From positions 413,302 to 477,301 of the forward strand of contig JAHXHN010000002.1 of assembly GCA_025656675.1 (NCBI GenBank): DNA of 64,000 nucleotides, given 5' to 3'. The translations under genes were made by a program, and so were the position numbers. This stretch comes from Candidatus Thiodiazotropha sp. (ex Codakia rugifera) (GTDB taxonomy: Bacteria > Pseudomonadota > Gammaproteobacteria > Chromatiales > Chromatiaceae). The notes under the pieces were generated by a model. That model ran no database searches. It saw only the letters and a list, made by a program, of their open reading frames with translations, and was not told where the DNA came from. Shown here in pieces: positions 8,310-17,182 of this stretch; the stretch's first letter is position 1; every line of letters begins with the position of its first letter.

Positions 8310-8500
8310 TCCGGATACTCTTTTTCTGAATGATCATCCAGGGGTTCGGAGATACAGTGGCTTTCATCCAGCCAATCCCCAAGATCGATGAGGCGGCAGC
8401 GTTCGCTGCAGAAGGGACGTGAACGGGAGGCCTCGGATAAGGCGACCTGTTTGCCACAGGTTGGGCATGGGACTGCCGTTTTATTGTCACCGGAATTCAT
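8306..8500 (-). CDS. yacG: DNA gyrase inhibitor / zinc-binding protein YacG
   Basis: YacG is a small zinc protein that binds GyrB and inhibits DNA gyrase. This one has 64 residues. The four zinc cysteines are in CPTCGK (residues 12-15) and FCSERCR, followed by the conserved [10 protein letters not shown] segment. The C-terminus is acidic. It follows zapD by 3 bases on the same strand, as in many gammaproteobacteria, where coaE usually precedes them; coaE is not next to them here. Confidence 0.93.
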   Translation of the reverse strand: MNSGDNKTAVPCPTCGKQVALSEASRSRPFCSERCRLIDLGDWLDESHCISEPLDDHSEKEYPD

Positions 8501-8503
8501 GAT

Positions 8504-9271
8504 TTAAAAAATACAGGCAGTGAGTTGAAAATCCACCTCGTGGGAGGTCTGGGCCGGTTTGCCGCTATCGACGGCTTCAAGGAAGCGTATGCTGAAGCGG
8601 TGTTTATTACCGCTGATCTCAGTAAACATCGATGAATTTCTCGGCAGTCCCACCCGGATCAGCTGGGCGGGTGAGGAGCTCTCAAGGGTTCTCTGGAAAA
8701 AGCCCTGGAGGGCCTTTTCCTGAGTAGGCAGGTGGCTGCTGCGGACCAGGTTGAGTAACAACACGACTGCTTCGCGTACTGGATGCAGATCATGCATCCA
8801 TTCACTCATTTGATACTGGCGGACCTCATGGGGCTGATTGAGCCAGAAGTGATACTGAGGTAGATCGAAATTACAGCCACCACCTGGGATACTGCTACGC
8901 TGCAGGATAGCGGTCAGGAACTCGTTGCTACGCAGTCTTCTGGCGATTTGACCATCCATGCGATAGACCTGATGGATGGCCTGTTCCAGATCATCCAGCA
9001 CCTGTCCCAGGGCCTGCATGTTGACACCGGGTTGTTGGCGAACACGCTCGAGATTACTGGTGTGGCGTTCCAGCTCTTTAAGGATCTCTGTCTTGAGATC
9101 AGAACGTCCGAAAATGGTGACAATGCTGAGGAGCCCCTGAATGGCTGCCCTGTTGCTCCAGCTGTCAGCCAGCGGACGAAAATGATCAACCTGCAGAAAA
9201 AGGTGCTCAAGTCGAAGAAAGGTTCGAATCCTTTCGTTCAACGGATGCTCAAAGTGAATCAGATCGGTCAC
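8504..9271 (-). CDS. zapD: Cell division protein ZapD
   Basis: ZapD binds FtsZ and bundles its filaments at the division site in the cytoplasm. The 255-residue length and the start (HFEHPLNERIRTFLRLEHLF) are typical, as are the LPQYHFWL and FxRxLE-type segments. The N-terminal part is alpha-helical and the C-terminal part beta-rich. It forms a two-gene unit with yacG. The 297 bases upstream, to the end of the flavoprotein gene, hold nothing I can identify. Confidence 0.93.
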   Translation of the reverse strand: MTDLIHFEHPLNERIRTFLRLEHLFLQVDHFRPLADSWSNRAAIQGLLSIVTIFGRSDLKTEILKELERHTSNLERVRQQPGVNMQALGQVLDDLEQAIHQVYRMDGQIARRLRSNEFLTAILQRSSIPGGGCNFDLPQYHFWLNQPHEVRQYQMSEWMHDLHPVREAVVLLLNLVRSSHLPTQEKALQGFFQRTLESSSPAQLIRVGLPRNSSMFTEISGNKHRFSIRFLEAVDSGKPAQTSHEVDFQLTACIF

Positions 9272-9568
9272 GAGAGATCAGTCTTTCCGTTAGCTGTTGA
9301 GTGAGTGTGGTAGTTATCCGGATCAGCACTAATTATGTCAGGGCTGAGGCATTACTGCTAACCCGAATCGGTCACTACTTACGTTTTTGTTATCGGGTTT
9401 GCAACAACCATTATCCAGGAATCCGAAGTTGAACATGGATTACTCACAAATTCATGGGGTGCTCCACAACTTACCCGTGGGTGCGGGAAAATTCATTGTT
9501 TGATCCAGCATATCATTACCTTACGTGAGATATCAGCGGTCAACGGCGGAATCTGGGATTTTGAGCCT

Positions 9569-10579
9569 TCAACCTCGTACCCCGGGGCTGACGCTGAAAC
9601 TATCGAGGATATTGACATAATTGACCCGTTCGAATGCTGTCGGATCGGTAACACTGATCTGACTGACCCGGCCACGAAAATCCTCAACCGTCTCGAATCC
9701 CTTCTCCTCCATCCATGCTTCGATACCGGTGATGATGGTTACGATTGCCTGGGGTCCCTGTTCAAGTAAAAGGCTGCAAAGGTGGACCACATCGGCCCCA
9801 GCCAGCAGTAATTTAATGGCATCTGTCTGGTTATGTACTCCGCCGGTCGCACCGAGGGAAAGCTTTGTACGGCCATGCAGAATTGCGATCCAACGCATCG
9901 CCAGCAGCGCCTCGGCTGAGGTTGATGTCTGCAAGTTGGAGGTCAGGCGCAGGTTATCGATATTGATATCGGGTTGATAGAAGCGGTTGAACAGAGAGAC
10001 TCCGCTGGCACCGGCCAGCTCCAGCCGTTTCACCATATTGGCCATTGAGCTGAAAGCAGGCGATAGCTTCATGTTGATCGGTATCGATACCTGCTGTTTC
10101 AGCTGGGTCAGCAGTTCAATGTAACGCTGTTCGATTTCACTGCCGCTGATCTCGATATCGGCGGCAACCTGGTAGATATTCAACTCCAGGGCATCGGCGC
10201 CGGCCTGTGCCATCTCTTCAGCATGGGTGATCCAGCCTCCCGGTGTGGTGCCGTTGAGACTGGCGATGACCGGAATCTCCAGTGCCTGTTTCAGTGCCTG
10301 CAGGTTTTCCAGGTAGCGTTCCTGACCATTGGAGAAGTCGAAGTGATTGGGCAGAAAGCTATCTGCTTCTGCAAATCCGGTGTCCTGATGGTGCAGAAAC
10401 CGGACCATGGTCTCCTCTTCGGCTGTAACGGCCTCTTCGAACAATGAGTACATGATAATGGCCGACGCCCCGGCATCTTCCATGCGGCGGGCATCATCGA
10501 TGCTGCGAGACAGGGGTGATGCAGAAGGTACCAGTGGATTCTTCAGCTGCATGCCCAGGTATTTGGTTGTGAGATCCAT
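9569..10579 (-). CDS. Dihydroorotate dehydrogenase-like FMN protein
   Basis: This is a 336-residue flavin-dependent TIM-barrel protein of the dihydroorotate dehydrogenase-like group. It begins MDLTTKYLGMQLKNPLVPSA, with the loop ASPLSRSIDDARRMEDAG, and contains NINMKLSP-like and TGGVHN phosphate-binding regions. The family is often found in bacteria that carry a separate true PyrD, and close relatives neighbour pyruvate:flavodoxin oxidoreductase genes, so a role outside pyrimidine synthesis is likely. The substrate is unknown. It appears monocistronic. Confidence 0.82.
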   Translation of the reverse strand: MDLTTKYLGMQLKNPLVPSASPLSRSIDDARRMEDAGASAIIMYSLFEEAVTAEEETMVRFLHHQDTGFAEADSFLPNHFDFSNGQERYLENLQALKQALEIPVIASLNGTTPGGWITHAEEMAQAGADALELNIYQVAADIEISGSEIEQRYIELLTQLKQQVSIPINMKLSPAFSSMANMVKRLELAGASGVSLFNRFYQPDINIDNLRLTSNLQTSTSAEALLAMRWIAILHGRTKLSLGATGGVHNQTDAIKLLLAGADVVHLCSLLLEQGPQAIVTIITGIEAWMEEKGFETVEDFRGRVSQISVTDPTAFERVNYVNILDSFSVSPGVRG

Positions 10580-10671
10580 ATCGCCTCTCTTTGTGCAAGG
10601 GGATTCAGATATTGATTAGAGGGTATATAGCATGAAAAGACTGAATAGGTCAGATGCGAATGGCACATGCT

Positions 10672-10687
10672 TAGGGCCTGTTAACAC
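10672..10687 (+). repeat. TAGGGCCTGTTAACAC dispersed repeat, single arm
   Basis: The 16-base TAGGGCCTGTTAACAC recurs exactly, inverted, at 60116-60131 and closely in the palindrome at 6322-6375. Only one arm is seen here. It is likely a remnant of a short dispersed element. Confidence 0.6.
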
Positions 10688-10733
10688 GCATCCAGTCGGT
10701 TCTGCCCCACCCCGTCTGAATTGATCAAGGTGA

Positions 10734-10775
10734 GTGGTTACACTCTGTTACAGTCGAATACGCGCCGTCACAGCC
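10734..10775 (+). promoter_or_regulatory. Phased GTTACA-type direct repeats before the two-component operon
   Basis: Hexamers related to GTTACA start at 10737 (GTTACA), 10747 (GTTACA), 10757 (AATACG) and 10767 (GTCACA), each exactly 10 bp apart. OmpR-family regulators bind such head-to-tail repeats, and the known RstA box also contains TACA and GTTACA half-sites. This suggests autoregulation by the response regulator that starts 55 bases downstream. Confidence 0.55.
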
Positions 10776-10830
10776 ATACGCTTTATACAGTGCTAATGTA
10801 AAGAAAGAGTTAACAGGAGTCGCAAATCCA

Positions 10831-11559
10831 ATGCAGGTCAATAGCGATCCCGGACCGTCACAGGTTCTGCTGGTGGAAGATGATGTGCAGCTCGCGGAGC
10901 TGGTGCAGGAGTATCTGCAGCGCTATGAGTTTGAAGTGAGTCTCGAGCACCGTGGTGATACGGCCGCTGATCGTGTGCGTCGGCAAAACCCCGATATTCT
11001 GGTTCTTGACCTGAATCTGCCTGGACGGGACGGATTGGAGATCTGCAGAGAGTTGCGCATGGAGTTTCAGGGGCCGATCGTGATGTTTACCGCCAGGGAT
11101 GAGGATGTGGATGAAATCGTAGGCCTTGAATTGGGGGCTGACGATTATCTGACCAAGCCGGTTGAACCGAGAGTGTTACTGGCCAGGCTCCGTTCGCTGT
11201 TACGCCGTTACCGCCCAACGGATGCACATCAGACGGAAACCGCTGAACACAAATTGAGTTTCGGGCTATTGCATATCGATGCCAGTGCGCGGGCGGCATC
11301 TCTTGGGGAACAGACCATTGAACTCTCAACCGGTGAGTTCGATCTACTCTGGTTGCTGGCCAGTATGGCCGGAAAGGTGGTTGAGCGTGACAGTGCACTG
11401 AAAAGTCTGCGTGGATTTGGTTACGATGGTCTGGACCGTTCCGTGGATATCGGTATATCAAGGCTGCGACGTAAGCTCAGCGATGACGCCAATCACCCCT
11501 ATCGAATTAAAACTGTACGCGGGCGGGGTTACCTTTTTGTGCCGGACGCCTGGGAGTAA
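10831..11559 (+). CDS. OmpR-family response regulator (RstA-like)
   Basis: This is a 242-residue transcription regulator. Residues 11-125 form a receiver domain with the acidic pair E16/D17-D18, phospho-acceptor D60 in VLDLNLPG and Lys in LTKPVEP. The C-terminal half is a winged-helix DNA-binding domain (ELSTGEFDLLWLL...DRSVDIGISRLRRKL...IKTVRGRGYLF). It forms an operon with the histidine kinase that starts 3 bases after its stop. Repeated GTTACA-like sites precede it and also precede the mipA-like gene downstream of the kinase. Confidence 0.93.
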   Translation: MQVNSDPGPSQVLLVEDDVQLAELVQEYLQRYEFEVSLEHRGDTAADRVRRQNPDILVLDLNLPGRDGLEICRELRMEFQGPIVMFTARDEDVDEIVGLELGADDYLTKPVEPRVLLARLRSLLRRYRPTDAHQTETAEHKLSFGLLHIDASARAASLGEQTIELSTGEFDLLWLLASMAGKVVERDSALKSLRGFGYDGLDRSVDIGISRLRRKLSDDANHPYRIKTVRGRGYLFVPDAWE

Positions 11560-11562
11560 TCA

Positions 11563-13161
11563 TTGTTGGCCCGTCTCTACCTCACCCTATATGGCGTATT
11601 ATTTCTTACTTGCGCACTGTTTATTGCAGGTCTGACCTGGCTGCCGGAACTGGCATTGCATGGCACTATCCAGCGTTACTATGAACGGGCCTTGATCGGT
11701 GCTTACCACCTGGTAGAAGATCAACTGGCAGCGCGTCCCCACTCCCAGTGGGATGAGGTGATCGATGAATTGGAACCCCATTTTCGTTATGGGCTTGCAC
11801 TGTATGGCGCTGATGACCTGGATAGGCTGGAAATCGAAGATCCGGAACAACAACGGCTTAGAGATGGGCAGCTGATATTTCAGGAGGAGGGGGAGCAGAC
11901 CCAGTTTTTCAAACGGGTACCCGAATCCGACCGTTACCTGATGATGGTGTTGGGTCCCAATCCGGAACAGGAAGAGGTCGACCAGGTGGGGGGGATCGTC
12001 TATATGATCGAGTCCCGTTTTCTACAGAGCGATCGATCGACCTGGCCTGAGACACTGGCAGATCTGGGCCAGGTGTTTGACATGCCTTTGGCGATGCTCT
12101 CTGTTGATGATCCCGCACTTCCGGCTGAACGACTGACTGACATCATATCGGGTAAAATTATCGTGCTGGGTCTGGAAGATGGAAAGGAGACCTATTTCAA
12201 GCGATTGGGGGATACTGATCAGGTGTTTCGAGCGGGGCCTTTTGAGGTGCCCCCCATCCTGCGTTATTTTAATCTGGTCATTCTATTGTTGCTGGCGTTG
12301 TTGATCGCCCTGGCTGTCTATATCTGGGTTCGCCCGGTTTGGCGTGATCTTAATCGATTCGATCATGGTGTCCGACATTTCGGTACCGGCGATCTGGATA
12401 CCCGTTTACTTGTCAGTAAGGGTTCGGCATTAGGCTCGCTGGCCGATACCTTCAACGCCATGGCAGAGCGCATGCAGCGTTTGATCCATTCTCACCGGGA
12501 ACTGACGGGTGCCGTCTCTCATGAGCTGCGTACGCCCATTGCCCGGTTACGTTTCAGAGTGGATATGTTGGAAGAACCCCTCAGCGATACTGACAGGCAG
12601 CGGCATATCACTGGTATGCGCAAGGATATCGTGGAGCTGGAAGAGCTGGTCAACGAGTCACTCAGCTACTCCCGTCTTGACCGTGAACGGCCTGATCTGG
12701 TGCTGGAGTCTGTGTCGCTGGGTGACTGGTTGAGTGCCCTGCTTATTGAGCTGGAGGAGGAGCTGTCGATGGTGAATGTCGAGTTTGAACCCCTGCCGGT
12801 GGACGCTGCGGAACAGGTGACCCTTGATTCCAGATTAATGGGGCGTGCAGTCAAAAACCTGATACGTAACGGTCGTCGGCATGCCTCACAGCGGATGTTG
12901 TTGAGTGGTGATTGTAAGGATGGGCAGGCCAGAATTGTAGTCGAGGATGATGGTTCAGGCGTACCAGAAGAGGAACGGGAGCGTATTTTTGCGCCCTTTG
13001 CCCGACTGGATGCTGCCCGTGACCGGGAGTCGGGGGGGGTTGGCCTGGGACTTGCCATCGTCAATCAGATTACCCGTTGGCATGACGGGAAGGTGTGGGT
13101 GGAGACATCCAGACTGGGTGGCGCCCGCTTTGTGATTTCCTGGCCTGTTACACAACAATAG
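11563..13161 (+). CDS. Sensor histidine kinase (RstB-like)
   Basis: This is a 532-residue inner-membrane kinase that partners the preceding regulator. One membrane helix lies at the N-terminus (about residues 7-30) and another around residues 230-252, enclosing a periplasmic sensor of about 200 residues. A HAMP domain follows, then the phosphorylated His320 in VSHELRTPIARLRF, the N box VKNLIRNGRRHA, the DDGSGVP loop and the GVGLGLAIV ATP lid. The start is a TTG at 11563 or 11566, since no ATG or GTG fits closely. The ligand is unknown; the neighbouring outer-membrane and export genes point to an envelope signal. Confidence 0.92.
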   Translation: MLARLYLTLYGVLFLTCALFIAGLTWLPELALHGTIQRYYERALIGAYHLVEDQLAARPHSQWDEVIDELEPHFRYGLALYGADDLDRLEIEDPEQQRLRDGQLIFQEEGEQTQFFKRVPESDRYLMMVLGPNPEQEEVDQVGGIVYMIESRFLQSDRSTWPETLADLGQVFDMPLAMLSVDDPALPAERLTDIISGKIIVLGLEDGKETYFKRLGDTDQVFRAGPFEVPPILRYFNLVILLLLALLIALAVYIWVRPVWRDLNRFDHGVRHFGTGDLDTRLLVSKGSALGSLADTFNAMAERMQRLIHSHRELTGAVSHELRTPIARLRFRVDMLEEPLSDTDRQRHITGMRKDIVELEELVNESLSYSRLDRERPDLVLESVSLGDWLSALLIELEEELSMVNVEFEPLPVDAAEQVTLDSRLMGRAVKNLIRNGRRHASQRMLLSGDCKDGQARIVVEDDGSGVPEEERERIFAPFARLDAARDRESGGVGLGLAIVNQITRWHDGKVWVETSRLGGARFVISWPVTQQ

Positions 13162-13216
13162 GACCTGTTACAGCCTGATACAATCCCATACAAGACCGCC
13201 ACAGACCGTTGTTACA
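13144..13216 (+). promoter_or_regulatory. Phased GTTACA/ATACA repeats before the mipA-like gene
   Basis: CCTGTTACA occurs at 13144 and 13164, followed by CCTGATACA at 13174 and CCCATACAA at 13184, in exact 10-bp register, with another GTTACA at 13211. A TATAAC (13223-13228) could be the -10 element; no good -35 is present, as expected of an activator-dependent promoter. The same repeat type stands before the response-regulator gene, so this is probably its target operator. Confidence 0.55.
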
Positions 13217-13263
13217 TTCTTTTATAACCTGATGTTGTCACTTAAAACAATGGAGACGACATC

Positions 13264-14070
13264 ATGTCTTTTAGACTTTACAAACAAACCTTCACTGCTG
13301 TTTTACCGGCATTGGCTTTTACCACTGTTCTGATTGCGGGATCTGATGATGTATCGGCCGGTGAATGGAGTGTGGGTGCCAATGTCCTGGGTGGACGCAG
13401 TCCGATCGTGGGTGAGGATGGGGTTGCGGCACTGATCCCGGTTGTGGCCTACAAAGGAGAGCGGTTTTACGCCAACCTGGGCAATCCCGGAATCTCATTC
13501 TTTAACGGCAACACCGATTTCGGTGGGCTGGGCTACAGCGTCTTCAAAGGCGAGCACTACAATATCGATCTGGTTGGCAAGATTCGCGCTATGGGGCTCG
13601 ACCCTGACGGCAATTCCAAATTGCGTGGACTAGATGAACGCAAAGCCGGTTTCGATGCCGGGGTCAATGCACGATGGGATACCGGCTATGGTGAGTTGAA
13701 TGCACAATTGCTGACCGATGTCAGTAATCGTTCGAAGGGTCAGGAAGCGATATTCAGTTATGCCTATCCGGTGACCCAGGGCAACTGGACACTGCGACCA
13801 GAAGTGGGTTTTAGCTGGCAGAGCAGTGATTTAACCGATTACTACTTTGGTGTGCAAAGTCATGAAGTGTCAGCGAGCAGACCAGCTTATGAAGGTGAGT
13901 CTACAGTGACTCCCTTTGCCGGCGTGCAGATTGAGTATGCATTTACTCAGCAGACGCATCTGATCGGCGGCGTGGGTATAGGGCGCCTCGGGGACGGCAT
14001 CAGCGACAGTCCCATTGTCGATGAATCAAATGTCGGTGGAGGGTATCTCGGCTTGATGTATCACTTCTAA
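13264..14070 (+). CDS. MipA/OmpV-family outer-membrane protein
   Basis: This 268-residue outer-membrane beta-barrel belongs to the MipA/OmpV family. A signal peptide ends near residue 33 (DDVSAGEW). The mature part begins WSVGANVLGGRSPIVGEDG, with repeated aromatic-Gly strand patterns, and the chain ends in a C-terminal Phe (YLGLMYHF), the outer-membrane insertion signal. Family members have been linked to murein enzyme scaffolding and antimicrobial or metal responses. The position between a two-component system and a MacAB-like exporter suggests one envelope-stress unit. Confidence 0.87.
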   Translation: MSFRLYKQTFTAVLPALAFTTVLIAGSDDVSAGEWSVGANVLGGRSPIVGEDGVAALIPVVAYKGERFYANLGNPGISFFNGNTDFGGLGYSVFKGEHYNIDLVGKIRAMGLDPDGNSKLRGLDERKAGFDAGVNARWDTGYGELNAQLLTDVSNRSKGQEAIFSYAYPVTQGNWTLRPEVGFSWQSSDLTDYYFGVQSHEVSASRPAYEGESTVTPFAGVQIEYAFTQQTHLIGGVGIGRLGDGISDSPIVDESNVGGGYLGLMYHF

Positions 14071-14081
14071 GGTCGGCTTAG

Positions 14082-15158
14082 ATGAATCTGCTTTTCAGTA
14101 TGACGATTGTGACCGTCAGCCTGCTGATCCTGGTCGGTGGATTTATCGGCTATATGGATCAGGCTCGTCAGGTTGAGACTGTCTCCATTGAACGTGGCGA
14201 TCTGGAACTTGTGATCAGGGTGACCGGTGAAGTGATCAATGATCGCAGTGTAACCCTGACGGCGCTGGTGGATGGTCAGGTGAACCGTGTCAATACAGCC
14301 CTGGGTGACCGGGTTGAGACCGATCAGATACTTGCCTCCATGGATAACCGGGCAGCCGCTGCGCGTCTGCAACGTGCGGAGGCCTATCTACTGCAGGAGG
14401 GGGTACGGCGTCGCGAAGAGCAGTTGCGCTATCGGCGATTGAAAAAGCTGGCAGACAAGGGTGCTGTTTCACAAGAGAAGCTGGAGGAGGCGAAACTCAA
14501 TTGGGAGGCGGCGACAGCCGCGTGGCAAGTGGCAAAAGCTGATCTGCATCTTGCTGAAGTAGCACAGGAGTGGCAACAGGTACGTGCCCCTTTTGCAGCG
14601 GTTGTGGTGGGGAAGTCGACCGAAGTGGGGCAGTGGGTGGAAGCGGGGACAGCACTCTTTTCCCTGGTGGCACTGGATCAGTGGGAGATCGAGGCCCATG
14701 TGGATGCGGTGGACAGCGGTCGGGTGAAACCGGGTCAACCGGTGACAATCCGTTGTGATGCCTTTCCCGAACTGGTCTGGCAATCGACGGTCAGCTGGAT
14801 CGGTCCCAGTGTGGAACGTGAGAAGGATAAACGACTCAATACCTTTCGGGTACGCCTCGGTCTGGGTGAAACCCCTCCACCCCTGCTGTTAGGGCAGCAA
14901 CTGGATTTAGAGATCCTTGTGGATCGTCGTCAAGGCATATTGAAACTGCCTTTTGCTGCCCTGCATAAAGGTGATGAGGGCTTTGAAGTAGCACTTATCG
15001 AATCGGGTCAGTTGCACTACAGGTCGATTGAAATCGGATTGGAGGGGGATACCCATGTGGAACTGGTCAGCGGTTTCGATGAGGGTGTCAAAGTGATTCG
15101 CCTGGATGGTGACATCCTTGAAGCCGGCACGCTGGTTGCTGAAGAAGAAACACCATGA
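14082..15158 (+). CDS. Periplasmic adaptor (membrane fusion) protein, MacA/HlyD-like
   Basis: This 358-residue adaptor is anchored by one N-terminal helix (about residues 5-24). It has a split biotinyl-lipoyl domain (TALVDGQVNRVNTALGDRVETDQ ... VRAPFAAVVVGKSTEVGQWVEAG, each half noted here in short), a coiled-coil hairpin at about residues 88-165, and beta-barrel and membrane-proximal domains. It would connect the MacB-like ATPase/permease with an outer-membrane exit duct that is not encoded here. Its last codons overlap the next gene by 4 bases. Confidence 0.88.
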   Translation: MNLLFSMTIVTVSLLILVGGFIGYMDQARQVETVSIERGDLELVIRVTGEVINDRSVTLTALVDGQVNRVNTALGDRVETDQILASMDNRAAAARLQRAEAYLLQEGVRRREEQLRYRRLKKLADKGAVSQEKLEEAKLNWEAATAAWQVAKADLHLAEVAQEWQQVRAPFAAVVVGKSTEVGQWVEAGTALFSLVALDQWEIEAHVDAVDSGRVKPGQPVTIRCDAFPELVWQSTVSWIGPSVEREKDKRLNTFRVRLGLGETPPPLLLGQQLDLEILVDRRQGILKLPFAALHKGDEGFEVALIESGQLHYRSIEIGLEGDTHVELVSGFDEGVKVIRLDGDILEAGTLVAEEETP

Positions 15159-15817
15159 TCCAGATCGAGGGACTCTGCAAGTCGTATTGGCGATCAGGTA
15201 TTGAGTTAGCGGTCATACGCGATGTTGATCTGGTTGTTTCCGACGGTGAGTTCATCGCCATTATGGGACCTTCCGGTTCGGGTAAAAGCACGCTGCTGAA
15301 TATTATTGGCTGTCTGGATATCGCGGATCGTGGTTACTACCGGTTGGATGGGCAGATGGTGGACCCTGGCATCCCCCATCATCTGGCCCGGCTACGGGCT
15401 CGATACATCGGTTTTGTTTTCCAATCCTTCAATCTTATTCCAACCCGGAGCGCCCTGGACAATGTAGCGCTGCCACTGCTCTATCAGGGGATGAGCCGGT
15501 CGGCACGCAACAGCCGTGCAAGGAACGCCTTGCAACGTGTTGGTGTGGCAGATCGCTCCGCACACCTACCCAGTCAACTCTCCGGTGGTCAGCAGCAACG
15601 GGTAGCAATCGCCCGTGCCCTGGTCAATCAACCCCGATTACTGATCGCGGATGAACCGACAGGGGCATTGGACAGTCGTAACGGCTCCCAGGTTTTGACC
15701 CTGTTCAGGGCGTTACATGACGAGGGACACACCCTGGTGATGGTGACCCATGACCCTGCCATCGGTGAGTGGGCGGACCGGGTGGTGATGTTAAATGATG
15801 GCGCGGTAGTGTCATGA
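15155..15817 (+). CDS. MacB/LolD-type ABC transporter ATPase
   Basis: This is a 220-residue ATP-binding subunit. Walker A is GPSGSGKST, the signature is LSGGQQQRVAIARAL, Walker B is LLIADEPTGALD and the switch His is in VMVTHDP. It belongs to the MacB/LolD/FtsE subgroup, which works with mechanotransducing permeases. The gene overlaps its neighbours on both sides by 4 bases, so the three-gene module is translated as one unit. Confidence 0.93.
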   Translation: MIQIEGLCKSYWRSGIELAVIRDVDLVVSDGEFIAIMGPSGSGKSTLLNIIGCLDIADRGYYRLDGQMVDPGIPHHLARLRARYIGFVFQSFNLIPTRSALDNVALPLLYQGMSRSARNSRARNALQRVGVADRSAHLPSQLSGGQQQRVAIARALVNQPRLLIADEPTGALDSRNGSQVLTLFRALHDEGHTLVMVTHDPAIGEWADRVVMLNDGAVVS

Positions 15818-17058
15818 ACAGTTTACATATCTTTATCGAGTTATTGGGTGAGGCGTTGTTGGCGCTCAGGGATAACCGGTTGAGATCTCTGTTGAGTGTG
15901 GTGGGTATCGCTATCGGGATTGCAGCGGTGATGACAGTGAGTGCCGTCAGTAGCGGCGGCAAGGCGTTTGTGACTAAAGAGTTGGAGACCTTCGGGCTAC
16001 GCTCGGTATGGGTGTTTCGAGACTATGCCGACAAGGATCCCAATCGACGGGTACGCCAGGGATCGGGGCTGGTGGACCAGGATATGGCCATACTAAGCGG
16101 TGGATGCTGTCCGGCTGTACATCGATTAAGTCCGGTGACGCTGGTGGAAAACGATCCCATAATCCAGTGGGGCAATCGCTACAGCAATGCAGAAATCAAA
16201 GGGGTGAATGCAGATTATTTAGTAATCAATAATGATCGTTTGAAATTTGGTCGCGGCTTCAGACAAGTGCATATCAACAGCCGTCGTCCGGTGGCCCTGA
16301 TCGGGGAAACTGTCCGAAAAGATCTATTTCCACAAACGGAAAACCCGCTAGGTCGACATTTGCGTATTGCCGGTCGTAAGTACAGGGTGATCGGTGTATT
16401 GCAATATAAAAGCAGGGATCTACTCGCCAGTATCGGTTCAAAGGGTGGCGAGGATGCTAACAATCGTATCCTGTTGCCTTATACCCTGGTGCAGCAGATC
16501 AATGGGAACCGGGAGATCAGTTATCTGCAGGCTGAAGCTGTATCACTGAATCAGGCAGAGCGAGCGGTAGCACAACTCAAACAGGTGCTGGAACGACGCC
16601 ATCGCGGTGCCTATCAATATACTCAAGTCACACTCGCCTCCTATTTGAAGACCGTGGAGCGCATATTGAACGGCATCACCGCTATGGGCGTGGTGGCTGC
16701 ATCCACCTCGTTATTGGTTGGCGGGATCGGTGTAGCGGGGATTATGAGTACAGCCGTTGTAGAACGTGTCCGGGAGATCGGTGTGAGAATGGCTATAGGT
16801 GCTAATCGTCGTCATATTCTATTTCAATTTCTGGCAGAGGCCGTGCTGATCAGCGTGATCGGTGGTATCGCCGGTCTGGTTGTCGGTCTGTTGCTGGGTG
16901 GCTTATTGGATCTGGTTACCGGATTTCCTCTCATACCTACCCCGAGCGGTATTCTGATCGGGTTGACGGTTTCCGTACTGGTGGGCTTGGCGTCCGGTTA
17001 CTATCCGGCACGTCGTGCTGCTGCATTTCTGCCGGTGGAGGCGCTGAGGCATGAATAG
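15814..17058 (+). CDS. MacB/FtsX-type ABC transporter permease
   Basis: This 414-residue permease has one N-terminal membrane helix (about residues 20-45), a large periplasmic domain and three helices near the C-terminus in the FtsX fold (VREIGVRMAIGA motif before the last pairs). With the ATPase and adaptor it forms a MacAB-like tripartite exporter, presumably for peptides, lipids or small toxic compounds; the substrate is unknown. It ends the cluster that begins with the response regulator. Confidence 0.9.
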   Translation: MNSLHIFIELLGEALLALRDNRLRSLLSVVGIAIGIAAVMTVSAVSSGGKAFVTKELETFGLRSVWVFRDYADKDPNRRVRQGSGLVDQDMAILSGGCCPAVHRLSPVTLVENDPIIQWGNRYSNAEIKGVNADYLVINNDRLKFGRGFRQVHINSRRPVALIGETVRKDLFPQTENPLGRHLRIAGRKYRVIGVLQYKSRDLLASIGSKGGEDANNRILLPYTLVQQINGNREISYLQAEAVSLNQAERAVAQLKQVLERRHRGAYQYTQVTLASYLKTVERILNGITAMGVVAASTSLLVGGIGVAGIMSTAVVERVREIGVRMAIGANRRHILFQFLAEAVLISVIGGIAGLVVGLLLGGLLDLVTGFPLIPTPSGILIGLTVSVLVGLASGYYPARRAAAFLPVEALRHE

Positions 17059-17105
17059 TAATTTCGAATTTTGAGTGATGAATTTTGAATTGAATGTGTG
17101 CGCTT
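17059..17105 (+). repeat. AT-rich dispersed repeat copy
   Basis: The stretch after the permease stop (GAATTTTGAGTGATGAATTTT and on to GAATGTGTGC) resembles the arms of the inverted repeat at 23788-23912, including GATGAATTTTGAA and the following GTGTGC. It looks like one arm of the same family, without a partner here. Confidence 0.4.
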
Positions 17106-17182
17106 TATGCAGGCTTTTATTGGTCGCTTGTTTTGTGGCAAGTGGTTCTTGATTTTATGATGCTTTTTTTAAGGTTAACAAA

